A stretch of DNA of 19,877 nucleotides from Desulfobacteraceae bacterium (GTDB lineage Bacteria > Desulfobacterota > DSM-4660 > Desulfatiglandales > Desulfatiglandaceae): contig DAOWOF010000014.1 of assembly GCA_030642205.1 (NCBI GenBank), positions 1 through 19,877 on the forward strand, read 5' to 3'. Below, in pieces: positions 14,601 through 19,877 of the stretch. The position numbers and the translations under genes are program-made. The notes under the pieces were generated by a model that was not told where the DNA came from, searched no databases, and saw nothing but the letters and a program-made list of their open reading frames with translations. How positions within the stretch are numbered: the first letter of the stretch is position 1; the number at the start of each line of letters is the position of its first letter.

Positions 14601-15198
14601 TATCGGTTATGGCGGCCTTGATCATGTAATTGCCATGGGCAAGGATGTAAATATCCTGGTATTGGATACTGAAGTCTATTCCAATACAGGCGGTCAGGCC
14701 TCAAAATCAACACCAACCGGCGCTGTGGCCAAGTTTGCAGCAAGTGGCAAGCAGACGCGAAAGAAGGATCTTGGTATGATGGCCATGACCTATGGTTATG
14801 TTTATGTGGCGTCAGTGGCCATGGGAGCGAATAAAAACCAGGTCTTAAAGGCTATTATAGAGGCGGAAAGCTACCCTGGACCATCCCTGATCATAGCCTA
14901 CTCCCCCTGCATTAATCATGGCATTGATATGGGGTTAAGCCAGGAAGAGGCTAAAAGGGCAGTTGAATGCGGTTATTGGCCTCTTTACAGGTTTAATCCT
15001 GAGCTCAAGAAGGAAGGCAAAAATCCTTTTATTCTTGAATCCAAGGAGCCAAAAGGTGGTTTTAAGGAATTTCTGTTGAGTGAGGTGCGTTATTCCAGCC
15101 TTACCAGAACATTTCCTGAAAATGCCGACAGCTTATTCAAGAAGGCAGAGGAAGATATGCAAGAACGATTTAAGGCCTATAAAAAAATGATGGACTAA
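11680..15198 (+). CDS. nifJ: Pyruvate:ferredoxin (flavodoxin) oxidoreductase, single chain
   Basis: Oxidatively decarboxylates pyruvate with CoA to acetyl-CoA and CO2, reducing ferredoxin; central to anaerobic carbon flow. The 1172 residues start at the ATG with GGGAG seven bases upstream; the in-frame TTG two codons earlier is less likely. Active-site residues fall at the Desulfovibrio africanus numbers: T31 (YPITPSS), E64 and R114 (SARAIATH). Two [4Fe-4S] ferredoxin motifs have C689/692/695/699 and C745/748/751/755; the proximal cluster has C812, C815, C840 and C1077 (YSPCINHG). The thiamine diphosphate site is GDGWAYDIGYGG from G968, with N1002 in SNTGGQ. The chain ends about where D. africanus domain VII, its oxygen-protective C-terminal arm, would begin. 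A strong terminator follows. Confidence 0.97.
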   Translation: MSSKTFTVEGNEAAAHVAYAMSDIAAIYPITPSSTMGEYCDEWAAYGRKNIFGQVLDVSEMQSEAGAAGAVHGALSAGALSTTFTASQGLLLMVPNMYKISGEIMPTVFHVSARAIATHALSIFGDHSDINAVKQTGFSLLASSSVQEVMDLALVAHLASIRTSLPFIHFFDGFRTSMEIQKIEPIDYEDMASLVDWEAIDEFRSRAMNPENPQLRGTAQNPDIFFQNREALTPYYDRIPDIVQEEMDKVGKLTGRHYKLFDYVGDPEAERIIISMASSCDVIEETVNYLNTRGGKVGLIKIRLYLPFSIEHFFQSMPGSVKSIAVLDRIKAPGSLGEPLYQDVITAFKEIGETSPPVIVGGRYGLGSKDFTPAMVKAVFDNLLSMAPKNHFTVGINDDVSHTSLEVGEDIQTSPEGTVRCKFWGLGADGTVGANKNAIKIIGENTDMFAQAYFAYDAKKSGGITISHLRFSPHCIQSPYLLTTSDFVACHNPAFVDLYDILEGLAPGGAFLLNSPWDQDEMEKKLPDHMKRTIAQKNIRFYNIDGVKIAGEIGLGGRINMIMQAAFFQISEVIPPEEAFKYMKQAIKKSYGKKGDKIVQMNYAAVDNAIGELKKIEAPESWLSAGHEAYADRDEPEFVKNVMRPMLAQQGDKLPVSAIPPDGIFPTGTTCYEKRGVAVNIPEWQPENCIQCNQCSFVCPHAVIRPLLASEEDLQDAPQDFKTVEAKGKELKGLRYRLQVSPLDCTGCGNCVQVCPAKKKAIIMKPLLSQTAIQVPNHAYSETLPILDDRMPVTSVKGSQFRLPLFEFSGACPGCGETPYIKLITQLFGDRMLISNATGCSSIYGGSAPSCPYTVNEYGHGPAWANSLFEDNAEYGFGMGLGVSQRRDKLAGTILDLLEKNIPEDLKEACQGWLDNINDGQKSKLFGQSIIEIIDDIIDEDGLMEPLFLDIIEQSDYLTKKSIWVFGGDGWAYDIGYGGLDHVIAMGKDVNILVLDTEVYSNTGGQASKSTPTGAVAKFAASGKQTRKKDLGMMAMTYGYVYVASVAMGANKNQVLKAIIEAESYPGPSLIIAYSPCINHGIDMGLSQEEAKRAVECGYWPLYRFNPELKKEGKNPFILESKEPKGGFKEFLLSEVRYSSLTRTFPENADSLFKKAEEDMQERFKAYKKMMD

Positions 15199-15234
15199 AT
15201 AGCCGTCCGAACAAAATTTGAAGTGGATTTAAAA

Positions 15235-15273
15235 GGCGCGCAGGAAGGCAACCCTTCCTGCGCGCCTTTTTTT
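15235..15273. terminator. Strong bidirectional intrinsic terminator
   Basis: GGCGCGCAGGAAGG (15235-15248) and CCTTCCTGCGCGCC (15253-15266) form a perfect 14-bp GC-rich stem with a CAAC loop. Seven Ts follow on the plus strand, and AAAA at 15231-15234 gives a short T-run for the minus strand. It ends nifJ (stop at 15198) and can also end the convergent histidine-kinase transcript (stop at 15303). Confidence 0.93.
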
Positions 15274-15278
15274 ACTGG

Positions 15279-15329
15279 CTAAGGAGTTATCCTGAAATAA
15301 CTTCAACTTATTTCAGGGCAACTTCTTAG
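15279..15329. repeat. 51-bp palindrome containing the end of the REC-kinase gene
   Basis: CTAAGGAGTTAT-CCTGAAATAA, a seven-base centre, then TTATTTCAGG-GCAACTTCTTAG. The inner ten pairs are perfect and nine of the outer twelve match, giving a near-22-bp stem. The minus-strand kinase stop (15303-15305) sits in the centre and its last codons (encoding LRSCPEIS) lie in one arm. It differs in sequence from the 19013 element and lies next to, but separate from, the nifJ terminator. Confidence 0.8.
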
Positions 15330-16583
15330 GGACAAAGGCAATTTCACAACAAAGGTTGTTCCTTTCCCAACTTCACTTTCAGCGCTTATCTCTCCATGAT
15401 GTTTCTCGATAACCTTGTAGCTGATATTCAGGCCCAGACCTGTGCCTTTGCCCACATCTTTTGTGGTAAAAAAGGGATCGAAAATTTTGCCCAGATTTTC
15501 TTTTTTGATTCCCGCTCCTGTATCGCTTATTCTGACTTCAACAAGGTCTTGCCCCTTGTCGCTGCTAATCAGCCCTGTTGTGATATCTATCCTTCCCCGC
15601 TTCTCAATTGCCTGAGCCGCGTTTACAAGAAGATTCATAAAAACTTGATTGATTTCCCGGGGGAAACCTTCTATTTCAGGGATCTTTCCGTAGCTCTTTG
15701 TTATGTCCGCCTTATACTTCAATTCATTCCATATGATTTTGAGGGTGCTTTCAATCCCTTTGTTTAGATCAAAGAATTCCTTATCCCCATGATCCAGACG
15801 TGAAAAATCTTTCAGATTAACGACTATATCTCTTATCCTGTTAACCCCATCTTTTGATTCTTCAATGAGTTCATCAATGTCTTGCATGATATATTCAATA
15901 TCCAGATCCTCTTCCAGTTGCTTTATTTCCTCAAGCAGGCTTGTTCTTTCTTCTTTTTTAGCGATATGGATTTCCTTATATCTCATCATGACTTTTACGA
16001 TATCATGAAAATACCCTTCCAGGGTATTGAGATTGCTTGAAACAAATCCCGCTGGGTTATTGATCTCATGTGCGACGCCTGCGGCCAGTTGTCCGATGGA
16101 CGCGAGTTTTTCCGATTGAAGGAGCATGGCATGGGCTTCCTTGATCTCTTTTGTTTTTTTTTCCACCGATCCCTGCAGGTCTTTTGTGTATTCCCTGAGC
16201 CTGCTTTTTATCCGAATTTTGTCAAAGGCCCTTGAAACAGCTAAATACAAATGTTCCATGTCCACTGGTTTGGAGATAAAATCCGAGGCCTCAAGCCGCA
16301 GGGCCTCAATAGACGTATCCATATCCCCATGACCGCTAATAACGATTACTTCTGTATCAGACTCCTTTTTTCCCTTGATTTCTTTCAAGACCTCAATGCC
16401 GCTGATTCCGGGCATCCTGATATCAGTAATTACCAGAGGTGGATTTTCCTTTAAAAAGATATCAAGCCCCTGGGCACCATTATTTGCCGTCAAGATCTCG
16501 TAGTCCTCTGCTTCAAGATACCTTTTAACTGTCTTTAAGATTTGAGGTTCATCGTCAATCAGCAGGATCTGTTTCTTGTTCAT
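15303..16583 (-). CDS. REC-HisKA-HATPase histidine kinase (426 aa)
   Basis: Cytosolic two-component protein with an N-terminal receiver domain and a kinase core. REC (1-125): acidic pair D10/D11, phospho-acceptor D54 (VITDIRMPG) and K105 (FISKPVD). A coiled linker (128-160) leads to the H-box ASIGQLAAGVAHEINNPAGF with H172. ATP-binding boxes: N-box NLLVNAAQA (N321), G1 SDTGAGI, F-box FDPFFTTK and G2 GTGLGLN. There is no membrane segment and no DNA-binding domain. The start overlaps the stop of the hybrid kinase upstream (ATGA), so the two are probably translated together. The receiver is clearly similar to that of the hybrid (both IDDEP, KRYLE/KKYLE and KPVD), suggesting duplication. The C-terminus LRSCPEIS is encoded inside a palindrome and is probably not native to the kinase fold. 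The signal is unknown. Confidence 0.93.
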   Translation of the reverse strand: MNKKQILLIDDEPQILKTVKRYLEAEDYEILTANNGAQGLDIFLKENPPLVITDIRMPGISGIEVLKEIKGKKESDTEVIVISGHGDMDTSIEALRLEASDFISKPVDMEHLYLAVSRAFDKIRIKSRLREYTKDLQGSVEKKTKEIKEAHAMLLQSEKLASIGQLAAGVAHEINNPAGFVSSNLNTLEGYFHDIVKVMMRYKEIHIAKKEERTSLLEEIKQLEEDLDIEYIMQDIDELIEESKDGVNRIRDIVVNLKDFSRLDHGDKEFFDLNKGIESTLKIIWNELKYKADITKSYGKIPEIEGFPREINQVFMNLLVNAAQAIEKRGRIDITTGLISSDKGQDLVEVRISDTGAGIKKENLGKIFDPFFTTKDVGKGTGLGLNISYKVIEKHHGEISAESEVGKGTTFVVKLPLSLRSCPEIS

Positions 16584-18952
16584 TTAAGCCACTTTCCTAT
16601 CATTTCTGATAGATTTCCAGGTTTTACTGGTTTACTGAGATAGTCATCCATTCCAGCCTCAATACATCTTTCACGATCACCTTTCATGGCATTGGCTGTC
16701 ATGGCAATGATGGGGATCTTTGCATTTATATTATTTACGATTTTTCTTTCTGCCTCCAGATGCCTGATCGCTTGCGTTGCTTCAAAGCCATCCATTACAG
16801 GCATCTGACAGTCCATCAGTATGATATCATAGGGGAGGGTCTGAACAGCCTTAACAGCTTCTTTGCCATTAACGGCACAGGTTGTTTGATAACCCATTTT
16901 TTCTATCAGCTTTGTGGCAACTTTTTGATTTACGAGATTGTCTTCTACAATCAGAATCTTTTTATTATGCTGATGAGCTTCAGCGATTGTGTGTCGGGTT
17001 ATAAGGGGCTTTTGGGTTTCCGGCAGATCAGAGTCAAGATATCCCAGACTTGTTACCAGGCAATCGAAAAGCTGGGATTGTTTCATCGGCTTTGTAAGAT
17101 AAGCGAAAAAACCAAATTCTTTCATCCTTTTCGCATCTCCGCGCAGGCCGACAGAAGTAAGCATAACCAGGATGATCTTTTTTATTACAGGATCATCTCT
17201 GATGGTCATTAAAAGCTCTTCTTCATTCATCCCCGGCATCTGCATATCAAATATAGCTATATCAAAGGGCATTTTTTTATTCGCGTGTTCTTTTAATATC
17301 AAAAGGGCCTCATCCCCATTATGAGCTTCTGCTATTATACAGCCCCAATGTTTCATTTGAAGGCGCATTATATCCCTGTTTGTTTGTATATTATCTGCTA
17401 TAAGGATCTTTTTTCCTGTTAAATCAACGCTATCTTGCCTATTCCTTTTTTTGTTAGCCTTTCTTTTCTTGAGGGGTACTGTAAACCAGAAGGTGGAGCC
17501 TTTGCCTTTCTCGCTTTTAACACCGATATTTCCATACATCAATTCGGCAAGTTGTTTGGAGATAGCAAGCCCAAGACCTGTCCCGCCATACTTGCGTGTT
17601 GTGGATGAGTCCGCCTGGGTAAAAGATTCAAATAGCATGGGCAGGATTTTTTCCGGGATTCCGATACCTGTATCGCTGATAGAGAATTTAACCTGGATAG
17701 TCTCTTTTGTTTCATGATCCAGTTCACCCTTGATAATCACCTGGCCTCTGGATGTGAATTTAATGGCATTATTGGCAAGATTGATTATTATCTGGCGGAT
17801 TCTCCCTGGATCGCCGGCTACCTGCGTTTCTATTTCAGGATGGATATAAGCTACAAGATCGAGCCCCTTTTTCGCTGCCTTGAATGCCACTGAATCCACA
17901 AGCTCCTCAAGCATGGCCTGCAAGTCAAAATCGATATATTCAATTTCCAGCTTCCCGGCCTCTATCCTGGAAAAATCAAGAATATCATTGATAATCGTCA
18001 GCAGGGACTCTGCGCTGTTTTTAACCGTTACAGCTAAGTCCCTCTGGCTTTTATCAAGATCCGTGTCAAGCAAAAGAGCTGTCATGCCGATGACGCCATT
18101 CATGGGTGTGCGAATCTCGTGACTCATATTAGCCAGAAACTCACTCTTGGCCTGATTAGCTGCCTGGGCCTTATCCATAGCTGCCTTGAGAGCATCCTGC
18201 GCGAGTTTTTTTTCTGTAATATCCTGTACTATGACAAGCATTCCAATCAAGTTATCATTGTCATCCTCGAGTTTGGATACCGTAAAAAGGGCTGGGAAAA
18301 AACTGCTATTTTTTTTCCTGAAATCAATCTCGCCTTCATATATTTTTCCTTGAAACAAGATATCCACAACTCTGTTGATGAGATTTGACTCTTGTGTGTT
18401 TTCTGCAAGCATATCTGTAAAGTGGATTTTGCCAATAACTTCTTTTTTACTGTATCCGGTAATTAATTCCGCTCCCTTATTCCACGAAATAATATTTCCG
18501 CCAAGATCGCAAGTGCAGATGTAAAAACCAGTGGCCGCATCGACTATAGCCCTTTTGAACATGTCTGTTTTTTTGATCTTTTTATTTAACTGATGGATTT
18601 TCAATGAGCGTTCCACCGTCATTTTAAGATGTTCTATGTCCACAGGCTTGAGCAGAAAATCTGCTGCGCCATATTTTATCAGTTCTATGGCATCTTCAAT
18701 TGAACTATGCCCCGTTACAATAATTACCTGAATGTCTTCGTCTATATCCTTTAAGGCCTTTAAGACCTCTTTTCCCCCCATGCCAGGCATTCTTAAATCG
18801 GTTATTACCAGATGAGGCCTTTCTTCAAGAAAGGCCTCAATACCCTTCTGGCCATCTAAAGCGGTAAAAACCTGGTAATTACCCATTTCAAGATATTTTT
18901 TTATCGTTTTTATGATTTCAGGCTCATCATCGATTACAAGTATTTTTCGCAT
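16580..18952 (-). CDS. Hybrid histidine kinase REC-PAS-HisKA-HATPase-REC-REC (790 aa)
   Basis: Multi-domain phosphorelay kinase. Numbered from the chosen start: REC1 (1-125, D52, K102), PAS (about 131-248, GNIISWNKGAELITGYS), HisKA with H278 (FLANMSHEIRTPMNGVIG), HATPase (375-495: NLANNAIKFT, SDTGIGI, GGTGLGLAIS), REC2 (about 513-636, acceptor D569, K621) and REC3 (about 664-788, acceptor D714 in LMDCQMPVMDGFEAT, K774). REC2 has only one Asp in its acidic pocket (IADN), so it may be weak. There are no membrane helices and no Hpt domain. The start at 18952 (MRKILVIDDEP) has AGAGGA five bases upstream. The frame stays open to an ATG at 19105, but those 51 extra codons lie mainly in a palindromic repeat and do not resemble a receiver domain. 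The gene overlaps the next kinase by four bases. Confidence 0.94.
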   Translation of the reverse strand: MRKILVIDDEPEIIKTIKKYLEMGNYQVFTALDGQKGIEAFLEERPHLVITDLRMPGMGGKEVLKALKDIDEDIQVIIVTGHSSIEDAIELIKYGAADFLLKPVDIEHLKMTVERSLKIHQLNKKIKKTDMFKRAIVDAATGFYICTCDLGGNIISWNKGAELITGYSKKEVIGKIHFTDMLAENTQESNLINRVVDILFQGKIYEGEIDFRKKNSSFFPALFTVSKLEDDNDNLIGMLVIVQDITEKKLAQDALKAAMDKAQAANQAKSEFLANMSHEIRTPMNGVIGMTALLLDTDLDKSQRDLAVTVKNSAESLLTIINDILDFSRIEAGKLEIEYIDFDLQAMLEELVDSVAFKAAKKGLDLVAYIHPEIETQVAGDPGRIRQIIINLANNAIKFTSRGQVIIKGELDHETKETIQVKFSISDTGIGIPEKILPMLFESFTQADSSTTRKYGGTGLGLAISKQLAELMYGNIGVKSEKGKGSTFWFTVPLKKRKANKKRNRQDSVDLTGKKILIADNIQTNRDIMRLQMKHWGCIIAEAHNGDEALLILKEHANKKMPFDIAIFDMQMPGMNEEELLMTIRDDPVIKKIILVMLTSVGLRGDAKRMKEFGFFAYLTKPMKQSQLFDCLVTSLGYLDSDLPETQKPLITRHTIAEAHQHNKKILIVEDNLVNQKVATKLIEKMGYQTTCAVNGKEAVKAVQTLPYDIILMDCQMPVMDGFEATQAIRHLEAERKIVNNINAKIPIIAMTANAMKGDRERCIEAGMDDYLSKPVKPGNLSEMIGKWLK

Positions 18953-18957
18953 CTTAT

Positions 18958-18963
18958 TCCTCT
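18958..18963 (-). promoter_or_regulatory. Ribosome binding site that fixes the hybrid kinase start
   Basis: AGAGGA on the minus strand, five bases before the ATG at 18952. It supports starting the hybrid kinase directly at its receiver domain and not within the upstream repeat. Confidence 0.7.
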
Positions 18964-19012
18964 TGCTATTATTTGAACCTGCTATCTTAAGAGTATAATT
19001 AATGCCATCCTG

Positions 19013-19117
19013 ATTAGCGCCTGAACGAAAACTGCCAATTTTCCCAATTCCTGCGTCAAACTCAAATTTTGATCCTTGAGTTTGACAAAAAATCCCGATT
19101 TTCATTCAGATGCTAAT
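19013..19117. repeat. 105-bp palindromic intergenic element with nested inverted repeats
   Basis: Outer arms ATTAGCGCCTGAACGAAAA (19013-19031) and the reverse complement of ATTAGCATCTGAATGAAAA (19099-19117) agree at 16 of 19 bases. A perfect inner repeat, GTCAAACTCAA (19055-19065) with TTGAGTTTGAC (19076-19086), surrounds a ten-base loop. Spacers between inner and outer arms are unequal (23 and 12 bases). The element fills most of the 187-bp gap between two kinase genes. The left arm shares an exact 16-mer with 10874-10889. This looks like a REP/MITE-type non-autonomous element; no transposase was seen. Confidence 0.8.
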
Positions 19118-19139
19118 TAGAGAAAAATCAATCTGTATT

Positions 19140-19877
19140 TCAAATCGGAAGTTCGACCTTGAAGGTCGTGCCCACCCCTTCTTCCACCTCGAAATCCAGG
19201 CTTCCTTTAAAGTCCTTGATAATATTATAGCTGATGCTCATACCTAAACCAGTGCCTTTGCCTATTTCTTTTGTGGTAAAGAAAGGTTCGAATATTTTTT
19301 TTCTTGCCTCTTTTGGGATACCGCCTCCAGTGTCAGAGATAGAAACAATGGCTCGGCCATTTTCAGAATAAGAACGGATTTTCAGGAGCTTTCTGTAATC
19401 TGCCGGCCCATCATGTCCCTCTGCTTTTTTCCTTGCGTGTTCTGTTTCCATAGCATCTTTGGCATTGGTCAGGATATTCAGAAATACCTGCTCAAGTTTA
19501 TTGGCATCTGCCATGACCTTGGGCATGGATTCGGCAAAACTATAATCAATCATTATTTCATGCATTCTCAATTGCTCTTTAATAAAGGACAGAGAATCAT
19601 TTATGGGGATATTAAGATCAACCTCTTCTGTTATGATCTCGCCTGATTTTCTGGCGAATGTCCGCATATGATTTATGATCTTTCTTATCCTTTCAATCTG
19701 TCCATCAGTAATTTCCAGATCTTCTTTGAGCATTTTGGAACTAATTGTCTTTCCTTTTTTTAGAAAATGAAGCATGCCTGTAGCAGTCATCTTGATGACA
19801 TTAAGCGGCTGGTTTATCTCATGGGCAATGCCGGTGGCCATCTCGCCCAGTGACGCAAGTTTGCCGGATTGAATCAG
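19140..19877 (-). CDS. Histidine kinase C-terminal part, cut by the window edge
   Basis: The kinase core of a third sensor; its N-terminus lies beyond 19877. The frame stays open to the last base of the window (LIQSGKLASLGEMATGIAHE), so the first internal Met at 19841 is not the true start. The phospho-acceptor histidine is in GIAHEINQPLNV. ATP-binding boxes follow: N-box FLNILTNAKDAMET, G1 ISDTGGGIP, F-box FEPFFTTKEIGKG and G2 GTGLGMS; it ends KVELPI. The NtrB/PAS-type H-box and FFTTK motif place it in the same broad class as the REC-kinase at the other end of the cluster. Sensor domains cannot be seen. It is upstream of the hybrid kinase on the same strand, separated by the palindromic element, so co-transcription through that element is possible. 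Confidence 0.92.
   Translation of the reverse strand: MIQSGKLASLGEMATGIAHEINQPLNVIKMTATGMLHFLKKGKTISSKMLKEDLEITDGQIERIRKIINHMRTFARKSGEIITEEVDLNIPINDSLSFIKEQLRMHEIMIDYSFAESMPKVMADANKLEQVFLNILTNAKDAMETEHARKKAEGHDGPADYRKLLKIRSYSENGRAIVSISDTGGGIPKEARKKIFEPFFTTKEIGKGTGLGMSISYNIIKDFKGSLDFEVEEGVGTTFKVELPI

Noticed and set aside
1954..15230. GAAGTGGATTT repeated at 1954-1964 and 15220-15230
   Set aside because: An 11-base match in a 20-kb AT-leaning window is expected by chance, and the flanks do not extend the similarity.
1..19877. CRISPR array, prophage, toxin-antitoxin or defence island
   Set aside because: No regularly spaced repeats and no integrase, transposase, nuclease or toxin-like genes were seen on either strand; the genes are housekeeping, pilus and signalling functions.

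Overview
The window looks like chromosomal DNA of an anaerobic, Gram-negative Desulfobacterota (former Deltaproteobacteria), most likely a sulfate-reducer-type Desulfobacterales. The evidence is a single-chain pyruvate:ferredoxin oxidoreductase whose active-site and cluster residues fall at almost the same numbers as in the Desulfovibrio africanus enzyme, a full type IV pilus alignment/secretin operon, an AcsE-like pterin-binding methyltransferase, FolE2 in place of FolE, and DUF134/DUF5320 small proteins common in anaerobes. The assignment rests on gene content only. No rRNA, tRNA, CRISPR array, transposase or phage gene was seen.

Layout. (1) 1-942, + strand: a DUF134 helix-turn-helix protein and two Gly/Arg-rich DUF5320-type small proteins, each with its own strong ribosome binding site. 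(2) 1111-1920, - strand: AcsE-like methyltransferase, with a 43-nt hairpin over its stop codon and, upstream, a 51-codon hydrophobic ORF of doubtful status. (3) 2347-4691, + strand: an unknown 57-residue protein, FolE2, and a stand-alone AICAR transformylase lacking the IMP-cyclohydrolase half; regions 2 and 3 together form a folate/one-carbon neighbourhood. (4) 10666 down to 4730, - strand: pilM-pilN-pilO-pilP-pilQ plus a TPR lipoprotein, tightly packed with several overlaps, encoding the inner-membrane alignment complex, the secretin and its likely pilotin. (5) 10667-10987: divergent control region with three short inverted repeats. (6) 10988-15198, + strand: signal peptidase I (lepB) and pyruvate:ferredoxin oxidoreductase (nifJ), closed by a strong bidirectional terminator. 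(7) 19877 down to 15303, - strand: three histidine-kinase genes. One is cut by the window edge, one is a REC-PAS-HisKA-HATPase-REC-REC hybrid, and one is a REC-HisKA-HATPase protein joined to the hybrid by an ATGA overlap. No DNA-binding output regulator is visible.

Beyond the genes, the clearest extra signal is a set of palindromic intergenic elements. A 105-bp inverted repeat lies between two kinase genes and falsely extends the hybrid kinase ORF by 51 codons; one arm shares an exact 16-mer with the pil/lepB region and a degenerate copy follows folE2. A different 51-bp palindrome supplies the last codons and stop of the REC-kinase. I found no convincing new multi-gene defence or mobile system; most of the window is core metabolism, pili and signalling, and the novelty lies mainly in the palindromic elements, the small proteins and the unusual gene ends.
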